Source: CAYLRY01 sp964386535 (lineage in GTDB: Bacteria > Chloroflexota > Dehalococcoidia > Dehalococcoidales > UBA3254). Taken from it: DNA of 48,043 nucleotides. Location of the stretch: positions 1 to 48,043 of the forward strand of contig CAYLRY010000020.1 in the NCBI GenBank assembly GCA_964386535.1. Reading direction: 5' to 3'. The notes under the pieces were generated by a model. That model was not told where the DNA came from. It worked only from the letters and a program-made list of their open reading frames with translations, and searched no databases. The translations under genes were made by a program, and so were the position numbers. Shown piece by piece: positions 7,057 through 14,966 of this stretch (its first letter is position 1; each line of letters begins with the position of its first letter).

Positions 7057-9459
7057 TTAAATATTGACCTCCATACGGCGGATAATATCATCCTGGACCC
7101 CTTTGCTTAGATCCACAAAGTAAGCACTGTAACCAGCTACTCTTACGATTAAATCACGGTAGTTTTCCGGATGCTTCTGGGCGTCGAGTAGTTCTTCATT
7201 CCCTACGACGTTGAATTGGATCCATTTTCCTCCCATGTCCCCGTATGTCTTAATCAGGCTGCTCAGCTTCTTCAGGTCTTCCCGGTTAGTTATTGATGAG
7301 GGGTGAAGCTTTAAATTCAGCAATGTCGACGAACAGCCGGATTGGTCTATTTTAGCGGCACTTTTGAGCAATGCCGTAGGGCCGTGCGTATCTCTACCCT
7401 GGCTTGGCGAGACAGTCCCATCAGATAAAGTGGTGCCGGCCTGCCTTCCATCCGGGGTTGCCCCGATTATTCCTCCGCCAGCAAACATGGATGAAATTGA
7501 GGCCCCGCCAACTCCCCTTATTTTCCCATTCATAGGACGAGCAGAGGTGTGATATTGAGCCTCTTCGTTGATTAAAAAGTTGTATAATTCGCTGGCTATC
7601 GAGTCCACATATTCAATATCATTTCCGTATTTAGGGGCCTTCAGGCACATCCTTTGGATATCTTCATAACCTTCCCAGTTGGCAGCCATGGCCTGTCTCA
7701 ATTGCTGATGGGTAATCTTCTTCTCCTCGAAGACCAGCTTTTTAATCGAGGCCAGTGAGTCCGCCACGTTAATTGCACCCACCGGCACCATCATAGCCCG
7801 GAAGTCATATGGGGGCACCGCATCTCTTTTCGATAAAGGTTTACCTTTCTTAATTCCATCCTGCACTAAGACAGTCTCTAAAATTTCTACGGCATCGTAA
7901 TAGGTCTGCATTCCTCTGGAATATCCCATAGTGAGAATACTATGTTCATGCCATAGACTTATGAAATGACTTAGGAACCTCTTAAATGCATCGTAGAAAT
8001 CTTCATAACTTTTAAATTTTTCTATATTGACCTCGAAAGGCCCGGCTTCTAGACCTGTCCGGGGGTCTATTCCATTATTCAGAAAGATCTCCAGGACTTT
8101 GGGGACTATAAAAAAACTACCTGCCAGGAAGCTGGCTTTTCCCGGGATAGCCGGGTCAACACACCCAGCCAGGTGGAAATTGCGGGCATCTTCCAGGGGG
8201 ATGCCTCCGGAGGTCAGATATTTAATAAAAGAATCGTCTAAGGCTATAGCAGGCATGCCTATGCCTGTCTTTACTACTTCCAGAGCCTTAACCAGTAGAT
8301 TTTCCGGTGTTTCATCGTGAACTCTCAGCGTTATGGTGTGATGCGGAGTCGGTAGACAAATGGCCGCCTCCAGGACCAGGTATGTCAATTCGTTGCTGGC
8401 GTCTGAGCCGTCCGCCTTCACGCCCCCAATGGTCATATTGCGCCATTTGGCAAAACCTGCGTGCTGCGACCTCTTGGAGCTGGACAGCTTGATATTCTCC
8501 GGACGCATACATTTCAGGCGTAGTTCGCACAATAGCGCCAGCACTTCTTCGTAGTTAGTCTTGCCTTCATCGAGGTCTTTTTTATAGAAAGGGTACATAT
8601 ACTGATCGAAGCGTCCGAGATTATGAGTCGATGCCGGAGTGAACAGGATCTGGTTAAACCACAGCGACTGCATGGCCTGGTAAAAGCTCAGCGGTGAATT
8701 GGCCGGCACCCGGCGGCAGGTCTCAGCTATTCTCTTCAGATCCCCCTTCCGCCGCGGTTTGTTTTCTTCATCCGCCAGCTTCTCGGCTGCCTCGGCATAT
8801 CGGTGGGCCAGCCGGATGACGGATTTAAGTACCATAATTGAGCCTTCCAGAAATAATTTCTTTTCCACATCCTCCCGGCTGAAAAACCTTAAGTTCCGGA
8901 GTTCTTCTTCGGCTTCCTTTATAATTGGATTGAGTCCGTTCAACCATTTCGTATAGTCCGTATAGCAGTCCGTGAAATTGAAGGATAAGCAAAGCCCGCT
9001 GCCTGCATATGCCCCTCTGAATTCATCTTTGTTCCTCATAGGCGGAAGAGTAATGCCAAGCTGGAGGTATTTGAATAGTCTTTCATCGAAAAGCTTTGAA
9101 TGAGTGTATTCTGAGCACCGGGTCTCCCAGTATTGTCCCATCTCTCTAAATAACGGCCAGTCCATCTCTTCAATCGAGATGATTCCTTCTTCCGCTGCAC
9201 CTCTTACCTCAGCTTCCTTCCACACTCCCAGAAAGGGATCTATCTCAGCTCCCCAGGGCTTGCTGGCCCCTTCACCAACGAAAAGCTCGTCTTTATCTAT
9301 TAATATGGGCATGTTTTCCAGCATGTGTGAATAGGCTTTGGCATGTCTGGTAATCACCGGCTCGCCCTCTGTCTGCTTAAATGATTCCGTGATCAAGCGT
9401 GCCTTTTCGATGCAAAGAGGGAACCCTCCCCTGAGTATTTTACCGGTTAGTTTTTCCAT
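7057..9459 (-). CDS. Glycyl radical enzyme (PFL/diol-dehydratase-like), substrate unknown
   Basis: An 800-residue glycyl radical enzyme. The radical site is near the C-terminus, RVAGYSAYFVDLSKGVQDDI, with the radical on Gly776. The thiyl Cys is Cys433 in FHLAGCVDPAIPGK. The PFL domain fills roughly residues 1-650 and the glycine-radical domain the rest. Diol dehydratases, choline lyase and 4-hydroxyphenylacetate decarboxylase carry Cys-Val-Glu at this site, and pyruvate formate-lyase and benzylsuccinate synthase differ again. The Asp two residues after the Cys therefore points to an unassigned subgroup. It is cytoplasmic and oxygen-sensitive. The operon order is activase, MarR regulator, this gene, with a 43-base gap from the regulator. 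AGGGGGCTGCA precedes the ATG. Family certain, reaction not assignable. Confidence 0.93.
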   Translation of the reverse strand: MEKLTGKILRGGFPLCIEKARLITESFKQTEGEPVITRHAKAYSHMLENMPILIDKDELFVGEGASKPWGAEIDPFLGVWKEAEVRGAAEEGIISIEEMDWPLFREMGQYWETRCSEYTHSKLFDERLFKYLQLGITLPPMRNKDEFRGAYAGSGLCLSFNFTDCYTDYTKWLNGLNPIIKEAEEELRNLRFFSREDVEKKLFLEGSIMVLKSVIRLAHRYAEAAEKLADEENKPRRKGDLKRIAETCRRVPANSPLSFYQAMQSLWFNQILFTPASTHNLGRFDQYMYPFYKKDLDEGKTNYEEVLALLCELRLKCMRPENIKLSSSKRSQHAGFAKWRNMTIGGVKADGSDASNELTYLVLEAAICLPTPHHTITLRVHDETPENLLVKALEVVKTGIGMPAIALDDSFIKYLTSGGIPLEDARNFHLAGCVDPAIPGKASFLAGSFFIVPKVLEIFLNNGIDPRTGLEAGPFEVNIEKFKSYEDFYDAFKRFLSHFISLWHEHSILTMGYSRGMQTYYDAVEILETVLVQDGIKKGKPLSKRDAVPPYDFRAMMVPVGAINVADSLASIKKLVFEEKKITHQQLRQAMAANWEGYEDIQRMCLKAPKYGNDIEYVDSIASELYNFLINEEAQYHTSARPMNGKIRGVGGASISSMFAGGGIIGATPDGRQAGTTLSDGTVSPSQGRDTHGPTALLKSAAKIDQSGCSSTLLNLKLHPSSITNREDLKKLSSLIKTYGDMGGKWIQFNVVGNEELLDAQKHPENYRDLIVRVAGYSAYFVDLSKGVQDDIIRRMEVNI

Positions 9460-9502
9460 TGCAGCCCCCTTAAAAGTCTTAGCTTGCTGTATTTTTTAAT
9501 TA

Positions 9503-10006
9503 TTACGTTTCTTCCTGCTGTGTAACGTCCTGGATTAAAAAAGGCGGTTTATAGTCCAGTCCTAGCAGCCCGCGGGCTTTAGATTGGAGACGGTCTAAAT
9601 AGTCTTTCATATGGATTTTTTCTTCTGTTGAGAGGGTTGAGAAAGTCATCTCTATCGAAGCCAACGGCATTTCCTTAAAGAGCTTCTTCCCCTTTTCGGT
9701 CAGAAGGATTGTGAACTGGTTATCCTCCGGGTTTTTTATTCTTTGTACCAGGCCGGCTTTGGCCATCCTCCTTACCAGAGTTGACATAGAATTATGCTTC
9801 CGCATAGCTGAATTGGCGAGCTGGTTGAGAGTAGACGTGCCGCCGGAGTTATAAAGCAGATGAATGATCAGGGATTGTTCTCGTGTTACTCCATATTGGG
9901 CCAATTCGATATTGCGTAACCTGGCGATGGTTTCCATAGTAATGGCAAATAGGGACCATAAATCATGATCATTATACGCATTGTAATTTTGAATATTGGC
10001 TTTCAT
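9503..10006 (-). CDS. MarR-family transcriptional regulator
   Basis: A 167-residue winged-helix protein. The DNA-binding part runs about residues 35-105: TREQSLIIHLLYNSGGTSTLNQLANS, then the recognition helix RKHNSMSTLVRRMAKAGLVQ, then the wing RIKNPEDNQFTILLTEKGKK. This is the typical MarR layout with flanking dimerisation helices. It sits inside the glycyl radical operon, 24 bases after the activase and 43 bases before the enzyme. It most likely controls this operon in response to the substrate or a related small molecule. The direct repeat inside the operon promoter is a candidate binding site. GAAGGT lies close before the ATG. Confidence 0.88.
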   Translation of the reverse strand: MKANIQNYNAYNDHDLWSLFAITMETIARLRNIELAQYGVTREQSLIIHLLYNSGGTSTLNQLANSAMRKHNSMSTLVRRMAKAGLVQRIKNPEDNQFTILLTEKGKKLFKEMPLASIEMTFSTLSTEEKIHMKDYLDRLQSKARGLLGLDYKPPFLIQDVTQQEET

Positions 10007-10030
10007 ACCTTCAACCCTGATTTAATATAT

Positions 10031-10966
10031 TTATCCACCGATGTGGGTATCCAGACCATAAGAAGTAATAATTTCCTGCAGTTTCAGCATATTTTCATCC
10101 GAAGGAGGGGATATTGAAATGTTAATGCTTTCTCTGAATAATTTTTCATATTTAGATTCTCCTAAACGATGGTAGGCTAAAAGATAAACCGGTATAGATT
10201 TCCCTAATTCATAAGAAACAAACTCTGCAGTGGCGTTTATATTTTGGACAGAGTCATTGTAACCCGGTATGACTGGTATCCGGGCCCAGACCGGTATCTT
10301 TAATTCATGATAGACTCTTCTAAAGTTGTTTAGAATCAACTCATTGGGAACTCCGGTATATTCCATATGCTTATCTGAGTTCATGTGTTTTAAGTCAAAT
10401 AATACCAGGTTTACATATTGCAGGATATCTTTGAATATATCCCAGTCCGCATACCCGCAGGTTTCTATCGCCGTATGAATTCCCGCCTGCCGGCAAATAG
10501 TAAGTAGATTTCGTGAAAAAAGAGGTTGAAAAAGAGGTTCTCCTCCAGTGAGCGTCACACCTCCATTCGACCTTTTATAGAACATTTCGTCCCCTTTAAT
10601 AATCCGAAATACTTCCTGCACACTCATCTCTTTACCCACCAGGCTTCTCGCCTCATTGGGACAAACTTGAACACATTTTCCGCATCCGTCGCATTTTATG
10701 CTTTCAGTAATGGATTTCCTGTCTTCGATTCGGATGGCCTGTGTTGCGCATACTTCAGTACATTTTCCACACCCGGCGCACTTTTCTTTAAAATAAAACA
10801 GTTCCGGTTTCAGTGACTGCGATTCAGGATTCTGGCACCATACGCAGCGCAAAAAACAGCCTTTTAGAAAAACATCAGTACGTATTCCAGGGCCGTCATG
10901 TATAGAGTAATGCTGAATATTAAAGATAATACCTGTTACTTCATCTTTATGTTTCAGGTTGGACAT
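10031..10966 (-). CDS. Glycyl-radical enzyme activating protein (radical SAM, two extra [4Fe-4S])
   Basis: A radical SAM activase of 311 residues. The SAM cluster motif is GCFLRCVWC (Cys37, Cys41, Cys44). Directly after it come two ferredoxin-type clusters: Cys63/66/69/73 in KCAGCGKCTEVC and Cys92/95/98/102 in KCDGCGKCVQVC, an insertion shared by the activases of non-PFL glycyl radical enzymes. GGVTLTGGEPLFQP is the conserved SAM-binding GGEP segment. It abstracts hydrogen from Gly776 of the enzyme encoded downstream. I chose the ATG at 10966 because AGGAG lies eight bases before it; the frame stays open to a TTG at 11002 that lacks a ribosome site. It is the first gene of the operon. Confidence 0.92.
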   Translation of the reverse strand: MSNLKHKDEVTGIIFNIQHYSIHDGPGIRTDVFLKGCFLRCVWCQNPESQSLKPELFYFKEKCAGCGKCTEVCATQAIRIEDRKSITESIKCDGCGKCVQVCPNEARSLVGKEMSVQEVFRIIKGDEMFYKRSNGGVTLTGGEPLFQPLFSRNLLTICRQAGIHTAIETCGYADWDIFKDILQYVNLVLFDLKHMNSDKHMEYTGVPNELILNNFRRVYHELKIPVWARIPVIPGYNDSVQNINATAEFVSYELGKSIPVYLLAYHRLGESKYEKLFRESINISISPPSDENMLKLQEIITSYGLDTHIGG

Positions 10967-11043
10967 CAGTGTCTCCTGCGGGCATGAGAAATGAACTCTC
11001 AATTAATACAATATCAAGTAAAGACCACTCATTTATGGCCTGT

Positions 11044-11072
11044 ATCATATCCTATATCATATACGATGTCAA
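11044..11072 (-). promoter_or_regulatory. Promoter and candidate MarR operator of the glycyl radical operon
   Basis: On the minus strand a perfect TTGACA (11072-11067) and TATGAT (11049-11044) are separated by 17 bases, with transcription expected to start near 11037, about 70 bases before the activase ATG. The spacer and -10 hold two copies of ATATGATA separated by TAGG, one helical turn and a half apart. A regulator bound there would cover the promoter, which fits repression by the MarR protein in the same operon. Confidence 0.65.
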
Positions 11073-11561
11073 CAATCAGCCCTTAAGCTATTTATAACTT
11101 AAACAAGACAATAACACCTTGATAGGGGAGAATAAGAAGGAACATAACCAGGTTCATCCTCGTTATACCAGGAGTTACCGTCCGTCAATACTTGAAACGC
11201 TACGGCAGCGCCTATTTTAACTTCAGAGCTGCCACAGGCGTGGGCAGGTTGCTGGAACTCCTCCGTGTAATTAGCGCATGCTTTGGGTATAACCTGACAT
11301 CAGGGCATTGTTATGCCCCATAAGCAGGAATGTTCCCCTGGCAAGCACTGGACGCTTAATTTTGCGGTCCCTTGATTCCATGGCCTCTGGGTGATATCGG
11401 CAGTTCTTTTTATCCAGGCTGGTTATGCTGGTAATCTGACCTAGCTTGACGATCTAGAAAACGGGTTGTTGAGAGGCCCCATTTTTTCCCCAGAGAGGGT
11501 TACCAATGGAGCCTTTTATTAAAATTAATTCCAGCTAGGCAGGTTATAAAAACAGGTTGTT
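11073..11561. other. Intergenic region, nothing recognised
   Basis: Between the promoter of the glycyl radical operon and the end of the UroD-family gene. A plus-strand frame stays open for about 59 codons around 11135-11325 (reading GVTVRQYLKRYGSAYFNFRA) but has no start codon or ribosome site, and I do not recognise it. It may be a gene relic. Confidence 0.3.
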
Positions 11562-12896
11562 CTAGTACCGATATTTCCTGGCCGAATCCATCATGGCTTT
11601 AAGATTTTCGGGTTTGGCCTCGTCAATAGCGCTTCCGCAGCTCAAAATATATCCGCCGTCTTTCCCTACCACCTGAATTAACTTTTTACAATGATTCTCA
11701 ACTTCCTGGGGCGTACCGGCGGAAAGCAGAGAGGGTGGCACTCCTCCCTGGATGCACATATGCTTCCCCAGCACTTCTTTGGCTCTGAAAATATTAGATT
11801 TTTCGGTCCAGAAAACCACTTTACCTTTGGGCAACTCCAGCAGGTATTCCAGGCGGCTGTCCCAGGAGCCTTCAAAAAAAGGCTCAACAATATACCCCAG
11901 CTCGATATTAGTTATAATAGCTTTTTTGAGACCAGGCCAGTAGAATTTCTCGAATTGCTTGATGGACATGAAACCGTCTGAACCCCGGTGCAAGGGCATG
12001 AACATCCGGGGTGCGCGGCCTTTGGAATCGGTGATGGCCGGCTTCGCTTCAGCGATGCGCCATTCAAGAATCTTATCGCAGGCTGCCAGAAGTTTATCAG
12101 GGCAGCGGTACATATCCAGCATCGCTCCTTTCATCCCCCGGAGAAAATCAGAAACAACATCAAAAGGAGCTCCCATGATGCCACCGCTCCTGGCTCCGCG
12201 GCTGAGAGTTGAAGAATAGCCCAGTTGGTTCATGAGATGGTTCAATTCAGATGTTTCACGCATAGACTTTTCTTGTGCCTGGATTGCCCGGTTCAGTCTT
12301 TCTACTAGCTGGCGATACTCAGGCTTACCCATGACAGCCAGCAAACCGACCGCACCTCCTCCCAAGAGGTTATGAAATGACGGAAACTGCGCCAGTGGCT
12401 CAAAGATCCCGTACAGCCGGGGAAGGTGGTAGCGAAAAATGTAATCTGAAGGGTCCGAGAGGAACAGATCGTATTCTTCCGGTTTCATATATTCGCCTTC
12501 GACAAACTGATATGGAACATCCTGGGGTAAGTTTCCTCCTGGCCAGCGTTGAGACCGGACATCCAGTAATTCATTAACCAGACCCGAATTCCCTGAAGCG
12601 ATCGATCCGGTGATGTCTGGTTCGAAATCAATGATGGTTTTCAAGCAAGCTTCAGCATAGGCAATAGGATCGTAATACATGGCTGACAGGGGAATACCTG
12701 TATACCGGCAGGCAAAAACTCCGGGCTGCATGGTGGTAGGTACTCTGTCAGGCATCCTTAAATTGAGAACATCATCAACTCGTTTTTCCCTTTCTTCCCT
12801 GATCTGATCCACGCTTTTACCGTACTTACTTTCAATTTCCGATCTATACCTGTTGATCAGATTCTGTAATTGTTCCTTGCCGGATTCGAACGTCAT
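11562..12896 (-). CDS. Uroporphyrinogen decarboxylase (URO-D/MtaA) family protein
   Basis: A 444-residue protein of the URO-D superfamily, which holds true uroporphyrinogen decarboxylases as well as cobalamin- or coenzyme M-dependent methyltransferases. It is longer than HemE (about 350), with an N-terminal helical extension (residues 1-50). The family fold is visible in DFEPDITGSIASGNSG, MPLHRGSDGFMSIKQFEKFYWP and the C-terminal GGYILSCGSAID, the segment where MtaA-type enzymes place a metal-binding Cys. The N-terminal substrate Arg motif of HemE is not evident, so a haem role is unlikely. A methyl-transfer or decarboxylation role with an unknown substrate is inferred. AAAGGAG lies eight bases before the ATG. 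It stands alone, 560 bases from the glycyl radical operon and 330 from the MFS gene. Confidence 0.85.
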   Translation of the reverse strand: MTFESGKEQLQNLINRYRSEIESKYGKSVDQIREEREKRVDDVLNLRMPDRVPTTMQPGVFACRYTGIPLSAMYYDPIAYAEACLKTIIDFEPDITGSIASGNSGLVNELLDVRSQRWPGGNLPQDVPYQFVEGEYMKPEEYDLFLSDPSDYIFRYHLPRLYGIFEPLAQFPSFHNLLGGGAVGLLAVMGKPEYRQLVERLNRAIQAQEKSMRETSELNHLMNQLGYSSTLSRGARSGGIMGAPFDVVSDFLRGMKGAMLDMYRCPDKLLAACDKILEWRIAEAKPAITDSKGRAPRMFMPLHRGSDGFMSIKQFEKFYWPGLKKAIITNIELGYIVEPFFEGSWDSRLEYLLELPKGKVVFWTEKSNIFRAKEVLGKHMCIQGGVPPSLLSAGTPQEVENHCKKLIQVVGKDGGYILSCGSAIDEAKPENLKAMMDSARKYRY

Positions 12897-13227
12897 CTTA
12901 CTTCTCCTTTCATGTATATCAAGAAATATGAATAATTATATGGATGGATTATAGCACAATTAGATTAAGTTTATACTGATATATCGATATGTAAAGTTGA
13001 CGTTATTTTAAAAATGTAACTCATGTCTGAATCAGGCTCTCGTTAGGTACAACTACTGGTGTTTAAATGCAACCCGTCCGAAGAAGCAAGGCCACAGGAA
13101 AGGAAAAACTGCGCTTACTTAAGTAAAAATCATCTGTCTCATGTGCTAATACCAGTTTTCTTTTCCATTAATAAATCACAGTGGATAAGGGATGAATTAT
13201 TATTGACGGATTGTGCTTCGTTAATTT
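12897..13227. other. Intergenic region, nothing recognised
   Basis: About 330 bases between the UroD-family gene and the MFS exporter gene, both on the minus strand. It contains a 12-base palindrome TTACTTAAGTAA (near 13116-13127) and no open frame worth calling. Confidence 0.35.
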
Positions 13228-14670
13228 CTACCCCTTAACAGTTCCGGCAGAGGCTTTTTCCGGCTGTCTGGTCAGGAGGGCAGTCACAATGGAAGCAGTG
13301 CTGATTAAAGCTGCTATCAACATTACAAATTGAAAACTGTGGACCGTGGCCATCTGTCCAATGGATCCGGAGCTGCCAGCCTGGGCTTCAATTGAAACCT
13401 GGTTGATAGACAGTTGATAGGCATAAAGCGAACCGGCTACCGCTGTGCCCATGGCTCCTCCCAGCAGTCTCATGGTGTTGCCAACTCCCATGGCTGAGGC
13501 TAGCTCATTCCGCGGCGCTGATCCTACAATGGCACTCTGGGTGGGCGGCATCAGGGTGCCCATTCCGACGCCGAACAAGAGCAATACCAAGGATATCTCG
13601 CCTATGCTGGATCCTAGTCCCAGGCGGCTGGCGAGATAAAGCGCCAGGGAAAAGCCAAGGCTGCCTGCGATCATGGGTATCCATGAGCCTATTTTATCCG
13701 AAATCCAGCCGCTTATGGGAGATAAAAGGACGGGCGGTACAGCCATTATAGCCATCAGCATGCCAACCGTTGAGGCTGAATGCTGCATTCCATCCATCAG
13801 AAAAAAAGGGATCAAAACAGGAGCCATGGAACCGCCCATCATATGAAAAAGAATGGTCGCACTGGCCATGCTGAAAATCCGGCTGCGAAAGAGCTTCATA
13901 TCCAGAACAGGCTGAACGGCTTTCCATTCTATTATATAAAATAATCCCAGAGAAATAACCGCGATGATGACCAGCGATATTGCCGGCAGTGAAAGGTATT
14001 CCCATTTGCTGCCGAGATTAAGGTAAAGCACCAGGCAGGCAGTACCCAGAAGCAAAAATGTTGCGCCAGGAAGATCCAGATGAAGCTGAATTCCGGGCGG
14101 TTTTTGTTCCTTAATTATGGCATATGCCATGATCAAACTCAGGACACCCAAAGGAATGCGGGTATAGAAAAGCCCCGGCCAGTCCAGGACATCAATCAAA
14201 AACCCGCCCAGGGCAGGACCGGCAATAAGCCCTATGGACATTAACATGCTCAAGATACCGATCGCCCTCCCCTGCTCCTCCCGGGGAAATACAGCAATTA
14301 CGATAGCGCTGCCAACAGTCAAAGCCATAGCTGCGCCAGCACCCTGTACTGCACGTGATAATATAAGCAGCAAGATGCCGGGTGAAATGGAACAGAAGAC
14401 CAGGCCGATGGTATATACCACCAGTCCAGCTATGTATACCTTTTTCCGTCCGATGATATCCCCTATTTTGGCCAGTGTCAGCAGTAAACCCAGTTCTGTA
14501 ATTGAAAATGCGATGGTCAGCCATACTACAGTTGAGGCACTGGTATTAAAGACTTCAGAAAGCCGGGGAAAAGACACAGTTACTATACTCATATCCAGGG
14601 AGGTTGAGAAATTAGCAATTGAAACGGCGATTAAAACCCACCACTGGTAAGAACGGCTGGAAATTTTCAA
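13228..14670 (-). CDS. MFS transporter, DHA2/EmrB-like drug exporter
   Basis: A 480-residue membrane protein of the 14-helix drug:H+ antiporter branch of the major facilitator superfamily. Residues 12-30 form the first helix (WWVLIAVSIANFSTSLDMSI), with the DMSIV motif typical of this branch. The loop 2-3 signature is AKIGDIIGRKKVYIAGL, and motif C is seen in IGLIAGPALGGFLID. It probably exports a toxic organic compound. The apparent start is a TTG at 14670 with only a weak ribosome site; the next Met is residue 27, inside helix 1, so the TTG is preferred. A promoter with an overlapping dyad lies directly upstream, so it is probably repressed by a TetR- or MarR-type protein not encoded next to it. 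Confidence 0.87.
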   Translation of the reverse strand: MKISSRSYQWWVLIAVSIANFSTSLDMSIVTVSFPRLSEVFNTSASTVVWLTIAFSITELGLLLTLAKIGDIIGRKKVYIAGLVVYTIGLVFCSISPGILLLILSRAVQGAGAAMALTVGSAIVIAVFPREEQGRAIGILSMLMSIGLIAGPALGGFLIDVLDWPGLFYTRIPLGVLSLIMAYAIIKEQKPPGIQLHLDLPGATFLLLGTACLVLYLNLGSKWEYLSLPAISLVIIAVISLGLFYIIEWKAVQPVLDMKLFRSRIFSMASATILFHMMGGSMAPVLIPFFLMDGMQHSASTVGMLMAIMAVPPVLLSPISGWISDKIGSWIPMIAGSLGFSLALYLASRLGLGSSIGEISLVLLLFGVGMGTLMPPTQSAIVGSAPRNELASAMGVGNTMRLLGGAMGTAVAGSLYAYQLSINQVSIEAQAGSSGSIGQMATVHSFQFVMLIAALISTASIVTALLTRQPEKASAGTVKG

Positions 14671-14692
14671 CTTAAGAGGCCCTCTGGATTTT

Positions 14693-14737
14693 TGTATAGT
14701 TGATTGAATTATACACGGCTAGCTATTTGATGATCAA
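14693..14737 (-). promoter_or_regulatory. Promoter with overlapping operator dyad for the MFS exporter
   Basis: On the minus strand TTGATC (14737-14732) and TATAAT (14713-14708) are 18 bases apart. A 23-base imperfect dyad at 14693-14715, with perfect outer arms TGTATA and TATACA, overlaps the -10 box and covers the start of transcription. This is the usual geometry of a local repressor operator. Confidence 0.55.
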
Positions 14738-14966
14738 TTTATTACGGATGGCAGAGCATTTTTGAGGGCGAGAGACTTATCGAAAACAGTTACTCTTCGT
14801 TCCGTTAAAGTTATAAGGAGAACCTTCGTCTATAATGAAATATAAAACACATATCTTGAATTGCTTTCTTGCAAATATTATTATATGCAAAAGGAATTAT
14901 CACAGAGGGCACCGTTGGAAAGCAGAATGTCTTTCCGCGGGCATCAGACCATGTCAGGAGTACACA

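Noticed and set aside
11135..11325. 59-codon plus-strand open stretch as a small gene
   Set aside because: No start codon, no ribosome site and no recognisable family.
14835..14966. N-terminal 44-codon extension of the radical SAM gene
   Set aside because: No ribosome site at 14835, no similarity to the family, while AGGAG stands six bases before the ATG at 14967 and the protein then begins with the standard first strand.
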